Shown: positions 26,756-36,607 of the stretch, piece after piece
How positions within the stretch are numbered: position 1 is the first letter of the stretch
Layout of the letters: every line of letters begins with the position of its first letter
Source: an uncultured Gammaproteobacteria bacterium
Lineage (GTDB): Bacteria > Pseudomonadota > Gammaproteobacteria > Magnimaribacterales > TMED112
Direction of reading: 5' to 3'
Assembly (NCBI GenBank): GCA_913044115.1
Contig: CAJWNO010000007.1
Location: 1 to 37,949 of the forward strand
DNA: 37,949 nt
Made by a program: the position numbers and the translations under genes
The notes under the pieces: generated by a model
What the model was told of the DNA's origin: nothing
Database searches by the model: none
What the model saw: the letters and a program-made list of their open reading frames with translations, nothing else

Positions 26756-29486
26756 TAAGAAAGATCAAAAACTAAACTTGCCAACAACAAGCATTCCCAT
26801 GAAGGCTAACCTAAATATAAGAGAGCCTGAAATGTTAAAAGAATGGGATGAGAGACAGGTTTATAAGAAGATAAGATCAAAAAGAGAAGGTAGAGAAAAA
26901 TTTCTACTGCATGATGGACCACCGTATGCAAATGGAAACATTCATCTTGGTCATGCTGTGAACAAGGTTCTGAAAGATATCATTATTCGTTCAAAAACTT
27001 TAGAAGGTTTCGATGCTCCATACGTACCAGGGTGGGATTGCCATGGTCTTCCTATTGAACATCAAGTTGAAAAAAAGATTGGTAAAAAGAGAAGAGAAAT
27101 AAGTCAATCAGAGTTCAGAGATTTGTGTAGGGAATTTGCTAAAGAGCAAATCCTTTTACAAAAGGATGATTTTATTAGGCTCGGAGTATTCGGTGCTTGG
27201 GATGAACGCTACGCAAGTTTAGATAAGTCGTTTGAGGGACAAGCAATCAACGGTTTCGCTCGCATTTATCATAATGGTCATGTAGAAAAGGGTTTCAAAC
27301 CTGTCCATTGGTGTTTAGAGTGCTCATCTTCATTAGCTGAAGCAGAAGTTGAATATATTGATAAAGATTCAATCTCTATCGATGTTAAGTTCGAATTAAA
27401 TGATCAAAGTTCAGATAAGTTGGCCAAGTCGCTTGGAATGGAATTAGATAAAAAAGTTTGTGTGGTAATTTGGACTACTACACCTTGGACCATACCAGGC
27501 AATCAGGCAGTTTGTTGTAATCCCGAAATAAATTACAAAATTCTTGAATCAGAAACTGAGTATTTGTTAGTAGCGGAAGATCTCTTAGATGAGTGTTTAG
27601 AAAGATGGGAAGACAAAAAAATTAATGATCTCAAAATGTCTTTTAAAGGAGCAGAACTTGAAGAATATATACTTTTACATCCCCTATATAAGAGAGAAAC
27701 TCCAGTATTGTTTGGTGATCACGTAACAACTGAAACTGGTACAGGTTTTGTACATACTGCACCAGCGCACGGTGTTGACGATTTCAATGTATGTTGCCAG
27801 AAAAAAATTGACATAGTAAATCCAATTTCAATGAATGGTTGCTACAAAGAAGACGTAGGACTATTTTCTGGTACACATGTGCGAAAAGTAGAGCCCATAG
27901 TAATAGAGGAGCTTGAGAAAAGTAATAGTCTTCTCAATCAAGAAAATTACCATCATAGCTACCCACACTGTTGGAGGCATAAAACCCCTTTAATTTTTAT
28001 GGCAACTCCTCAATGGTTTATTTCTATGTCTAAATCAGGTTTATTAGAAGGTGCAAATAGGGCAATTGAAGATGTTAATTTTATTCCTGATTGGGGAAAA
28101 GAAAGAATGCAAATTATGCTTCAAGACAGACCAGACTGGTGTATCTCAAGACAAAGAGACTGGGGTATTCCAATAACTCTACTCTATCAAAGTGATACTG
28201 GTGAACCACACCCAGATCAAGATGAAATTTTTAATAAAGCATCTCAAGCTATCAAGGACAATGGCATTGATTCATGGAATAGTCTGGACCTTGATACAGA
28301 TGATAAAAATTATGAGAAATCAAAAGATATCTTTGATGTTTGGTTTGATTCAGGTATCACGCATTATTGTGTCATGGATGAAATATTTGGGCCAAACACA
28401 CAATCTGATCTGTATTTAGAAGGTAGCGATCAACATAGAGGGTGGTTTCAATCCTCCTTACTTACTTCAATAGCTATGAAAGGTACAGCTCCTTATAAAT
28501 CTGTTCTTACTCATGGCTTCGTTGTTGATGAGGATGGAAGAAAAATGTCTAAGTCAATAGGCAATGTTGTTACTCCTCAAGAAGTAATAAAAGACTCAGG
28601 TGCAGATATTCTGCGGTATTGGATAGCATCAACTGATTTTAGAGGCGAGATGGCATTCTCTAAAGATATTTTCAATAGATCTATAGATGGATTCAGAAGA
28701 ATAAGAAACACTATGAGATTCATGGTTTCAAACCTGTACGATTATCAAAAAGATTTTAATAAAGAAGAATTACTTTTTCTTGATAGGGTTATCTTATCAA
28801 GGGCTTATAAGCTTCAAGAAGATATAAGAGAAAATTACAAAAATTATAATTTGCATCAAATAATTTCTAGAGTCTTAAATTTTTGCGTTAACGATTTAGG
28901 AGGCATGTATCTTGACGTTATAAAAGATCGTCTTTATACAATGAAAGCTGATTCGACAGGAAGAAGGTCTGCACAATACAGCATAGACGAAATTTTAAAA
29001 ATTTTAGTTAAAAGTATTTCACCAATATTGCCTTTCACTGCATATGAATTTGAAGAAAGCTTAAACCCAGGTAAAGGTGATGAAGTATTTTATACAGAAT
29101 TTATTGAAAATGATGACCTTGCAACCAAAGAAGATATTGAAAGGTTCGATTTCCTTCTCTCACTTAGAGCTAGGGTCTATCAAGCAATTGAATTAGAGAG
29201 ACAAAACGGGAATATAAAAAATGCTCTCGACTGTGATTTAGACATAACACTTCCCAAACAAGAATTTGACCTTATTTCATTATTAAGCGAAGAGCTTTCC
29301 AAATTCTTTATAAGTTCAAGTTGTGTTGTTAAAGAAGGGGACGCTGAAGCAATAAATGTGAAAAAATCACAGCATGAAAAATGCTCGAGATGTTGGCATA
29401 GATCAGAAAAACTTAATGATGAAAGCGTTTGCCAAAGATGCGAAGTTAATATGAATGGTGACGGAGAAATTAGGAGTTTCTTTTAA
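26748..29486 (+). CDS. ileS: Isoleucyl-tRNA synthetase
   Basis: Class I synthetase charging tRNA-Ile with a hydrolytic editing domain. It has the HIGH-type motif HLGH within DGPPYANGNIHLGHAV, the GWDCHGLPIE segment, the editing-domain WTTTPWTIPGNQA and TGTGFVHTAPAHGVDD, the KMSKS motif (about residue 600, DGRKMSKSIGN), and a C-terminal zinc module with CSRCWHR and CQRCEVN. Length 912 (E. coli 938). It is the bacterial zinc-containing IleS1 type rather than the mupirocin-resistant eukaryote-like form, judged from the zinc module. lspA starts at TTG right after the stop. Confidence 0.97.
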   Translation: MSDKKDQKLNLPTTSIPMKANLNIREPEMLKEWDERQVYKKIRSKREGREKFLLHDGPPYANGNIHLGHAVNKVLKDIIIRSKTLEGFDAPYVPGWDCHGLPIEHQVEKKIGKKRREISQSEFRDLCREFAKEQILLQKDDFIRLGVFGAWDERYASLDKSFEGQAINGFARIYHNGHVEKGFKPVHWCLECSSSLAEAEVEYIDKDSISIDVKFELNDQSSDKLAKSLGMELDKKVCVVIWTTTPWTIPGNQAVCCNPEINYKILESETEYLLVAEDLLDECLERWEDKKINDLKMSFKGAELEEYILLHPLYKRETPVLFGDHVTTETGTGFVHTAPAHGVDDFNVCCQKKIDIVNPISMNGCYKEDVGLFSGTHVRKVEPIVIEELEKSNSLLNQENYHHSYPHCWRHKTPLIFMATPQWFISMSKSGLLEGANRAIEDVNFIPDWGKERMQIMLQDRPDWCISRQRDWGIPITLLYQSDTGEPHPDQDEIFNKASQAIKDNGIDSWNSLDLDTDDKNYEKSKDIFDVWFDSGITHYCVMDEIFGPNTQSDLYLEGSDQHRGWFQSSLLTSIAMKGTAPYKSVLTHGFVVDEDGRKMSKSIGNVVTPQEVIKDSGADILRYWIASTDFRGEMAFSKDIFNRSIDGFRRIRNTMRFMVSNLYDYQKDFNKEELLFLDRVILSRAYKLQEDIRENYKNYNLHQIISRVLNFCVNDLGGMYLDVIKDRLYTMKADSTGRRSAQYSIDEILKILVKSISPILPFTAYEFEESLNPGKGDEVFYTEFIENDDLATKEDIERFDFLLSLRARVYQAIELERQNGNIKNALDCDLDITLPKQEFDLISLLSEELSKFFISSSCVVKEGDAEAINVKKSQHEKCSRCWHRSEKLNDESVCQRCEVNMNGDGEIRSFF

Positions 29487-29939
29487 TTGAAATACTTATA
29501 CTTATTTGCAGCAGTTTTATTAGCTGATCTAGGAGTTAAATTTTTCCTTAATACATCTAATATTGAATCTATAACTTTGATTCCATATTTTTTGGATTTT
29601 TATCTCACGAAAAATACTGGTATTGCATTAAGTTTGTTTAGCTCTTCTGGCGGGCTAACACAATTATTTTTAACGCTTACTATATTTGCTGCCTTGGTAT
29701 TTTTGGGCTACACCTTTTTTGGTACAGAAGATAAACATCAAAAGCTTGGTCTTATATTTGTGCTTTCAGGAGGTTTTGGAAACTTTTTAGAAAGATTATT
29801 TTTTGGCTCTGTTACAGATTATCTTCACTTAAGGATTGGAACAAACTCATTATTTGTTTTTAATCTTGCAGACTTTTTTATAACATTAGGTGCCATAATA
29901 ATTGTTCTAACCTGGTTAAAAAATGGAAAAAATGTCTAA
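29487..29939 (+). CDS. lspA: Lipoprotein signal peptidase (SPase II)
   Basis: Inner-membrane aspartyl protease that cleaves lipoprotein signal peptides such as those of the BamB and BamC-like proteins here. 150 residues, about four helices. Family boxes: ADLGVKFF in helix 1, LTKNTGIALSLF, GGFGNFLERLFFGSVTDYLHL and FNLADFFI. The two catalytic aspartates are in VTDY and NLAD. In the third box GNFLER replaces the usual GNxxDR, a conservative Asp to Glu change at a non-catalytic but conserved position. Starts at TTG 29487, directly after ileS; overlaps ispH by 17 bases. Confidence 0.94.
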   Translation: MKYLYLFAAVLLADLGVKFFLNTSNIESITLIPYFLDFYLTKNTGIALSLFSSSGGLTQLFLTLTIFAALVFLGYTFFGTEDKHQKLGLIFVLSGGFGNFLERLFFGSVTDYLHLRIGTNSLFVFNLADFFITLGAIIIVLTWLKNGKNV

Positions 29940-30870
29940 AGAAATTGTCTTAGCTAACCCAAGAGGATTTTGTGCAGGAGTTGATCGTGCGATCGATATA
30001 GTTGAAAAATCCTTGGAAAAATTTGATGAACCAGTTTTTGTGCGACATCAAGTGGTCCACAATAAAAAAGTTGTCGAGGATTTAGAAAAAAAAGGAGTTA
30101 AATTCGTCAAAGAAATAGATGAAATTCCTGATAATGCAGTGGCAATATTTAGCGCTCATGGGGTAAGTAAATCAGTTGAGGATGAGGCGAAAAATAGAAA
30201 ATTTATGTATTTTGATGCAACATGTCCTTTAGTTACTAAAGTTCATCTTGAAGTTCAAAGACATGCACGCAAAGGTCGAGATATTGTCCTCATAGGGCAC
30301 AAAGGCCATCCAGAAGTTATAGGCACTTTAGGCCGTCATCCTGCAGATTCAGATACAAATATATATTTAGTAGAAGATTATGAAGATATAAATAAATTAG
30401 AGATAAATTCTTCTGAAATTGCTTATGTAACTCAAACAACTTTATCAGTGGATGAGACGAAAGGCCTTATTGAAGCTCTTCAAGTGAAGTACCCTCAAAT
30501 AATTGGACCAAGTGCCGACGATATTTGTTATGCCACACAAAACAGACAGGATGCGGTGAAACAGCTATCTCTTGAATGTGAAATAGTGTTGGTTATTGGC
30601 TCTAAAACTAGCTCTAACTCCAACAGGTTAAAAGAATTAGCTGAAAAATGTGGAACAAAATCATTCCTTATTGATGATAAATCTGACATCAATATTGAAG
30701 AATTAAAGCATGCAACTTCTGTAGGTATTACCGCAGGTGCTTCAGCACCAGAAGAAATAGTTCAAGAAGTAATTTCTTTTCTATTTCCACTTGGCTATAA
30801 GACTGTAAGAAATTTATCTGAAAATAACGAAAGCATGACTTTCAAACTTCCTAAAGAACTAGCAGACTAA
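29923..30870 (+). CDS. ispH: 4-hydroxy-3-methylbut-2-enyl diphosphate reductase
   Basis: Last MEP-pathway enzyme, reducing HMBPP to IPP and DMAPP with a [4Fe-4S] cluster. The three cluster cysteines are in NPRGFCAGVDRAI, ATCPLVTKVH and DDICYATQNRQ. Substrate-binding segments HQVVHNK, SAHGVS, GHKGHPEVIGT, TQTTLSVDET, SSNSNRL and TAGASAPE are all present. Length 315 (E. coli 316). The start could also be ATG 29932 (MSKEIVL). Partner of IspG encoded at 4742-5839. Confidence 0.97.
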   Translation: MEKMSKEIVLANPRGFCAGVDRAIDIVEKSLEKFDEPVFVRHQVVHNKKVVEDLEKKGVKFVKEIDEIPDNAVAIFSAHGVSKSVEDEAKNRKFMYFDATCPLVTKVHLEVQRHARKGRDIVLIGHKGHPEVIGTLGRHPADSDTNIYLVEDYEDINKLEINSSEIAYVTQTTLSVDETKGLIEALQVKYPQIIGPSADDICYATQNRQDAVKQLSLECEIVLVIGSKTSSNSNRLKELAEKCGTKSFLIDDKSDINIEELKHATSVGITAGASAPEEIVQEVISFLFPLGYKTVRNLSENNESMTFKLPKELAD

Positions 30871-30900
30871 TTCACTGTCGTATTGTTAGCTTCGAAGGTT

Positions 30901-30906
30901 TAAAAT
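30901..30906 (+). promoter_or_regulatory. TAAAAT -10-like box immediately upstream of ampD
   Basis: TAAAAT lies six bases before the ampD ATG at 30913 in the 42-base gap after ispH, the same geometry as at iscS. It predicts a transcript starting at or next to the ATG. No ribosome binding site is visible. The nearest -35-like hexamer (TTGTTA, 30883-30888) is too close, so the call is weak. Confidence 0.3.
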
Positions 30907-30912
30907 CATACA

Positions 30913-31437
30913 ATGAGCCTCAAGATTGAAAATAATCTTATCGTTGGAGCTGAGGTTGAATTGTCACCAAACAGTTCAGAAAGGTATGACGATATAGAAT
31001 TGGTAGTAATTCACTGCATAAGCCTACCTGAGGGCGAATATAATAATAATTACCCAAAAGATTTATTTTTGAATAGGCTTGATTTCAGTATTCATCCAAG
31101 TTTTGAAACCTTAGAAAATCTTAAGGTTTCATCTCATCTTCTAATCAATAGGGATGGCACATTGCTTCAATTTGTGCCATTCGATAGATGTGCATGGCAC
31201 GCTGGACAATCAATATTTGAAGGCAGAGAAGATTGCAATAAGTTTTCCATAGGGATAGAACTTGAGGGGACAGTTAAAGAAAGCTACACCGATAAGCAAT
31301 ACCTTGTATTGAGTGACATAATTAATTTATTAAAGAGTAAATACCCAATCAAAAAAATTGTTGCACATAGCGAAATTGCTGCAGGTCGCAAAGATGATCC
31401 AGGCCCGTATTTCAATTGGGAAAAAATAAATGATTGA
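30913..31437 (+). CDS. ampD: 1,6-anhydro-N-acetylmuramyl-L-alanine amidase
   Basis: Cytoplasmic zinc amidase that cleaves the peptide from anhydro-muropeptides during cell-wall recycling. Amidase_2 landmarks: VVIHCISLPEGEY with the first zinc histidine and the AmpD-type SLPPG-like loop, SSHLLINRDGTLLQFVPFDRCAWHAGQS, SIGIELEG, and VAHSEIAAGRKDDPGPYFNW with the other zinc ligands (His and Asp) and the conserved Lys. Length 174 (E. coli 183). It overlaps by eight bases with an AmpG-type permease, forming an importer and amidase pair. Confidence 0.95.
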   Translation: MSLKIENNLIVGAEVELSPNSSERYDDIELVVIHCISLPEGEYNNNYPKDLFLNRLDFSIHPSFETLENLKVSSHLLINRDGTLLQFVPFDRCAWHAGQSIFEGREDCNKFSIGIELEGTVKESYTDKQYLVLSDIINLLKSKYPIKKIVAHSEIAAGRKDDPGPYFNWEKIND

Positions 31438-32986
31438 AAAACTGAGAAAAACACAATTCAACTTCATATTTTTTGGCATATCAGCAGCTATGCCCAGCTT
31501 TGCACTAGGCATTCCTTTTGGTTTATGGCTTCTTTCAGCAGGAGTAACTAAACAAACCTTGGGTTTGGTAACTGTTTCCTCAATCATAGTGGCATTAAAT
31601 TTTTTATGGTCCCCATTTATAAATAAAATTAAATTACCGATTATTTATAATCTTTTAGGCTTGAGAAGATCTTGGATATTTATTTCACAGATATTATTAG
31701 GCATCTTATTGTTATGTCTATCCGTGCTTAACCCACAAAATGACCTTTTATACGTTGTTGTCGTTGCTTGTTTAATTTATTTTTTCTCATCTGTACAAGA
31801 CATTGCTCTAGATGCTTATAGAGTTGAGTACGATAAGTTTTTTAAAGCAGAGAATTTGGCTACGGTTTATCAAATTGGCTATAAGGTTGGTGCTTTTTTA
31901 ATTGGTGCACAGGTCTATGGAATTATTGGCGCAGATAATTGGCAAGCAGTTTATATTTACTTGGCAATTTTAATGTTTTGTCTTCCTTTGGTTACTGTTT
32001 TGAGTATGAGAGTAGACGAAGGTGAAACGAAAGAATCAACTTCGAAACATTTCTTTTCAGCATTCCAAGATCTTCTGCGAAAAGATAATATTTTTATCCT
32101 ACTATTACTGGTTGGTCTTTATAAAATTTCAGATATAGTGCTTGGACCCATGGCAGCAGCCTTATACACCGATGTTGGTTTGAATAATCCTGCTTATCTA
32201 GAGCAAAAAAGCTATTACAACTTCCTTGCTACATTTGTTGGATCTGGAATAGCTCTCTGGTCAATTAAAAGTTTAAAAATACATTTAACTATGTTTATTG
32301 GTGCTCTTCTTGTAGTTAGCACAAATATGCTTTTTTCGTATTTATTTATTTTTCCAACTTTCTTTAATTTTATTTTTATTAATTTTTTGGATACGATTGC
32401 TCAAGCATTCACGGCTGTTTGTTTTATAACTTTTCTAGTTGATCAAGTTAATAGACGATATACAGCAATCCAGTATGCATTTTTAGCCTCTTTAGTCATA
32501 ATTCCAGGCACGCTTATGAAAGGAACGTCTGGTTTCATAACCGAGGGTGTAGGATTCTATAATTTCTTCCTAGTCATGGGGTTGATGGGGATTCCTTCAG
32601 TATGTCTTTCATATCTATTAACAAAGGGATTTACATTTAATCTTCAAAATAACCTTAGAATCCTTGCTATAGCTTTTGCTATGACTATTTTCATCTTTTC
32701 GTTAATTGAAATTGATCCTTCTAGAGAGTCTATGATTAACGATAAAATACTTCATTTCATTGCATATTTTTGTCTTGCGACTCTTGTCCTTGAAGCTAGT
32801 AAAATAACTAAGGTTTCTTACTTGCTAATAATTATTTTTTTAATGGGAGTATTTATTGAAATAATACAAGGAAAATTAGGTTTGAGGTATTTTGAGTATA
32901 TGGATATAATAGCCAATTCTTTAGGTATTTTAGGAGGTTTTCTAATTTACATAACGAGACATAAAACCTTGAAAAAAATATCTTGA
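31430..32986 (+). CDS. ampG: AmpG-type muropeptide permease with C-terminal VanZ-like domain
   Basis: 518-residue membrane protein. Residues 1 to about 405 are a major-facilitator fold resembling AmpG: GISAAMPSFALGIPFGLWLLSAGVTKQTLGL, FLWSPFINKI, GLRRSWIFISQ and SSVQDIALDAYRVE. AmpG imports GlcNAc-anhydroMurNAc peptides. The last hundred residues differ from AmpG and carry the VanZ pattern: DKILHFIAYF, GVFIEIIQGKLGLRYFEYMDIIANSLGILGG. The gene therefore looks like an AmpG-VanZ fusion. There is no frameshift or internal stop at the junction. Overlap with ampD supports a role in muropeptide recycling; the VanZ role is unknown. Confidence 0.85.
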   Translation: MIEKLRKTQFNFIFFGISAAMPSFALGIPFGLWLLSAGVTKQTLGLVTVSSIIVALNFLWSPFINKIKLPIIYNLLGLRRSWIFISQILLGILLLCLSVLNPQNDLLYVVVVACLIYFFSSVQDIALDAYRVEYDKFFKAENLATVYQIGYKVGAFLIGAQVYGIIGADNWQAVYIYLAILMFCLPLVTVLSMRVDEGETKESTSKHFFSAFQDLLRKDNIFILLLLVGLYKISDIVLGPMAAALYTDVGLNNPAYLEQKSYYNFLATFVGSGIALWSIKSLKIHLTMFIGALLVVSTNMLFSYLFIFPTFFNFIFINFLDTIAQAFTAVCFITFLVDQVNRRYTAIQYAFLASLVIIPGTLMKGTSGFITEGVGFYNFFLVMGLMGIPSVCLSYLLTKGFTFNLQNNLRILAIAFAMTIFIFSLIEIDPSRESMINDKILHFIAYFCLATLVLEASKITKVSYLLIIIFLMGVFIEIIQGKLGLRYFEYMDIIANSLGILGGFLIYITRHKTLKKIS

Positions 32987-32996
32987 ATACCTAAAT
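32967..32996 (+). promoter_or_regulatory. Candidate sigma-32 heat-shock promoter of groESL
   Basis: CCTTGAAA at 32967-32974 matches the sigma-32 -35 element (CTTGAA). ACCTAAAT at 32989-32996 is a partial match to the -10 (CCCCATTT), with 16 bases between CTTGAA and the CC. It overlaps the last codons of the permease gene and sits about 30 bases before the groES ATG. No CIRCE inverted repeat was seen. Confidence 0.4.
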
Positions 32997-33010
32997 AATT
33001 GTTAGTTATT

Positions 33011-33015
33011 GGAGG
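33011..33015 (+). promoter_or_regulatory. Strong Shine-Dalgarno sequence deciding the groES start
   Basis: GGAGG lies 11 bases before ATG 33027. This selects the ATG over the upstream in-frame TTG at 33009 used in the ORF track, which precedes the SD. It is one of the few strong ribosome binding sites in the window, consistent with high expression of groESL. Confidence 0.75.
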
Positions 33016-33026
33016 ATAACCTAAAA

Positions 33027-34963
<1,937 letters not shown>

Positions 34964-34985
34964 TTCAAAAAATACTGTTAGAAAA

Positions 34986-35011
34986 GGGAGCTTTAAGCTC
35001 CCTTTTTTTTT
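34986..35011 (+). terminator. Rho-independent terminator after groEL
   Basis: GGGAGC-TTTAA-GCTCCC hairpin (34986-35002) followed by nine T (35003-35011). The stem can extend two more A-T pairs into the loop. Four A before the stem could pair with the T tract. It is the only obvious intrinsic terminator in the window. Confidence 0.92.
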
Positions 35012-35033
35012 CACTTTAAATTAGACTTAAATA

Positions 35034-35210
35034 ATGAAAATTATTTTTAGTTTCGCATTATTATTGGCCTACCCAAACCTTATGTTTGCTCATAGTTCAG
35101 GCCTTATACATCTTCATGGTTATGAATTTTTTATTGCTATGTTGATCGCTTTATTTGTTGTTATGAATTCAAGAAAATTAATTAAATTAAGGAGAATAAA
35201 AAATGATTAA
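35034..35210 (+). CDS. Small His-containing membrane protein upstream of nickel SOD
   Basis: A 58-residue ORF absent from the ORF track: it begins MKIIFSFALLLAYPNLMFAH and ends LKLRRIKND at TAA 35208-35210. The first 19 residues look like a cleavable signal peptide (MFA before His20). A short HSSGLIHLHGYE stretch with histidines 20, 26 and 28 follows, then one hydrophobic helix (about 31-45) and a basic tail. It overlaps the sodN start by eight bases, and the sodN Shine-Dalgarno sequence (AAGGAG, 35190-35195) lies within it, which suggests co-translation. I do not recognise the family. The exposed histidines next to a nickel enzyme gene make metal handling conceivable, but that is a guess. 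Confidence 0.65.
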   Translation: MKIIFSFALLLAYPNLMFAHSSGLIHLHGYEFFIAMLIALFVVMNSRKLIKLRRIKND

Positions 35211-35664
35211 GATAGATTATGTAAATGCTCATTGTGATATACCTTGTAAAGTTTACGACCCTTACATGGCACAATATGCGGCCATTAGTGTTTTAAGATT
35301 AATTGATTTAATTGAAGAAATGCCTGAAAACCCTTCATCAAAGGCAGATTTGGCTAAACTATCAAGACTAGTTGAACAAAAAGAAGAACATGCTCATAAG
35401 GTTAAGGATGAGATAACTACAATCTGGGGAGATTACTTTAAACAACCCCAAATAGAAAAATTTCCAGATGTTCACGATTTAGCTCATTCAATAATGATGG
35501 CAGCATCAAAATGTAAACAAGAATTAGCAAGAGCAAATGGCGAAGATCTTTTAGATAAGGTGAACAAATTTGCAGAAATGTTTTGGCTATCAAAGGATGT
35601 AGAGGTTGAAACTGTTACTTCAAACAACCTACCTCACGTGGACATAGTTGTTCCAAAAAAATAA
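35203..35664 (+). CDS. sodN: Nickel-containing superoxide dismutase
   Basis: Ni-SOD converts superoxide to oxygen and peroxide using nickel held by an N-terminal hook. The precursor begins MIKIDYVNA followed by HCDIPCKVYDP; cleavage before His10 would expose His1, Cys2 and Cys6 as nickel ligands. The well-known hook reads HCDxPCGxYDP, so Lys replaces Gly after Cys6 here. The rest is a four-helix bundle, 153 residues in total. It is followed by its maturation protease sodX with no gap, the usual pairing. No other superoxide dismutase is in the window. Confidence 0.95.
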   Translation: MIKIDYVNAHCDIPCKVYDPYMAQYAAISVLRLIDLIEEMPENPSSKADLAKLSRLVEQKEEHAHKVKDEITTIWGDYFKQPQIEKFPDVHDLAHSIMMAASKCKQELARANGEDLLDKVNKFAEMFWLSKDVEVETVTSNNLPHVDIVVPKK

Positions 35665-35934
35665 ATGTTAAGCTTTTTTCAAGTTAGCGGTAGAAGCATG
35701 ATGCCTAGCTTTAAGCCTAGACAGTACGTTCTTTCAGTCAAATCAAAAAACATTAAAAAAAATGATGTGATTGTTTTTAGAGACAATCTGGATAAAAAAT
35801 TTATAAAGAGGGTAAGCTGGATAGATCGTGGAAAATTCCAAGTAGAATCAGATAACAGTGACTATCCTTCAATGATTACATCAAAAATTTTAAAAACAAA
35901 AAACATCATTGGGAAAGTAGTATTTAAATTTTAA
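35665..35934 (+). CDS. sodX: Nickel-type superoxide dismutase maturation protease
   Basis: Small S26-family (signal peptidase I-like) protease that removes the Ni-SOD propeptide. The catalytic serine is Ser11 in VSGRSMMPSFKP (SxMxP box) and the general-base lysine is probably Lys48 in KKFIKRV, followed by a box-D-like ESDNSDYPS. Only 89 residues and no membrane anchor, as expected for a cytoplasmic SodX rather than LepB. Its ATG starts at the base after the sodN stop; one base separates it from the next membrane gene. Confidence 0.93.
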   Translation: MLSFFQVSGRSMMPSFKPRQYVLSVKSKNIKKNDVIVFRDNLDKKFIKRVSWIDRGKFQVESDNSDYPSMITSKILKTKNIIGKVVFKF

Positions 35935-35935
35935 A

Positions 35936-36607
35936 ATGGATTCAACATTAAGTTTATATAACGAAATAGTCATATTCATTTTCTTTGTTGCAACAGTAAT
36001 CTGGATTGGTTTAACTTTTTATTCAAGTCTTATCTCGCAAGAATACCTTTTAAAAGCAAGCTTAAGCGAAAAGAAATCTTACATGTTGGATATACAAGCA
36101 AATGTAATGTGGTATATGAGGTGGTCTTCTTTGATATCGTTTTCTCTCTCGGTGTATTTAATGAGCTTTTTATCAAGCATTGAATTTGCATACAACATTG
36201 GTACTTCTTTAGCCTCATTGTTAATAACAATAATGTTCTTAAATACCTGGGCTATTATTTGGAGAAAGCAAAAAAGAATTATTGCTCAAACTTCTGATTG
36301 GGTTAAGTGTGAGTCTAGATATGATTTAGCAATCAGAACAAATACGTTATTCTCAGTACCTTTGCTAGCTTTAATGCTTTATTCTGCTCAAGCTAAAAAT
36401 GTGCTGAACCCTCTTCTTGAACTCGATGGAAGTATTGGGCCTGGTTGGTCTTCAATATCTCTATGGATAAGTTTGAGTCTAATACTTGTTGTGGAATTAA
36501 ATTTAATTTTTGGAAAAAATAGAAACTGGATGGACTCTGCTAAAAAACTTTTGATATCAGGATTAGTCCTAACTACTATTATTGGTTATTTGCTTAGATT
36601 TGCTTAA
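35936..36607 (+). CDS. Six-helix membrane protein, similar to the urate oxidase N-terminal (PuuD) membrane domain
   Basis: 223 residues with about six hydrophobic helices (roughly 9-30, 57-78, 83-104, 132-150, 170-190 and 200-220). ATVIWIGLTFYSSLIS in helix 1, MWYMRWSSLISFSLSV in helix 2 and LNTWAIIWRKQKRII after helix 3 are reminiscent of the membrane domain of PuuD-type urate oxidases and related proteins (WIG-SFY, WFKWEAYWTWLSG, NVFxVIxPxQxK). No heme c motif (CxxCH) is present, so it would be only the membrane part. Similarity was judged by eye and is uncertain. It is probably co-transcribed with sodN-sodX and overlaps the end of the convergent corB-like gene by four bases. Confidence 0.5.
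   Translation: MDSTLSLYNEIVIFIFFVATVIWIGLTFYSSLISQEYLLKASLSEKKSYMLDIQANVMWYMRWSSLISFSLSVYLMSFLSSIEFAYNIGTSLASLLITIMFLNTWAIIWRKQKRIIAQTSDWVKCESRYDLAIRTNTLFSVPLLALMLYSAQAKNVLNPLLELDGSIGPGWSSISLWISLSLILVVELNLIFGKNRNWMDSAKKLLISGLVLTTIIGYLLRFA

Noticed and set aside
30871-30912. Terminator between ispH and ampD
   Set aside because: No stable hairpin with a T tract could be found in the 42-base gap.
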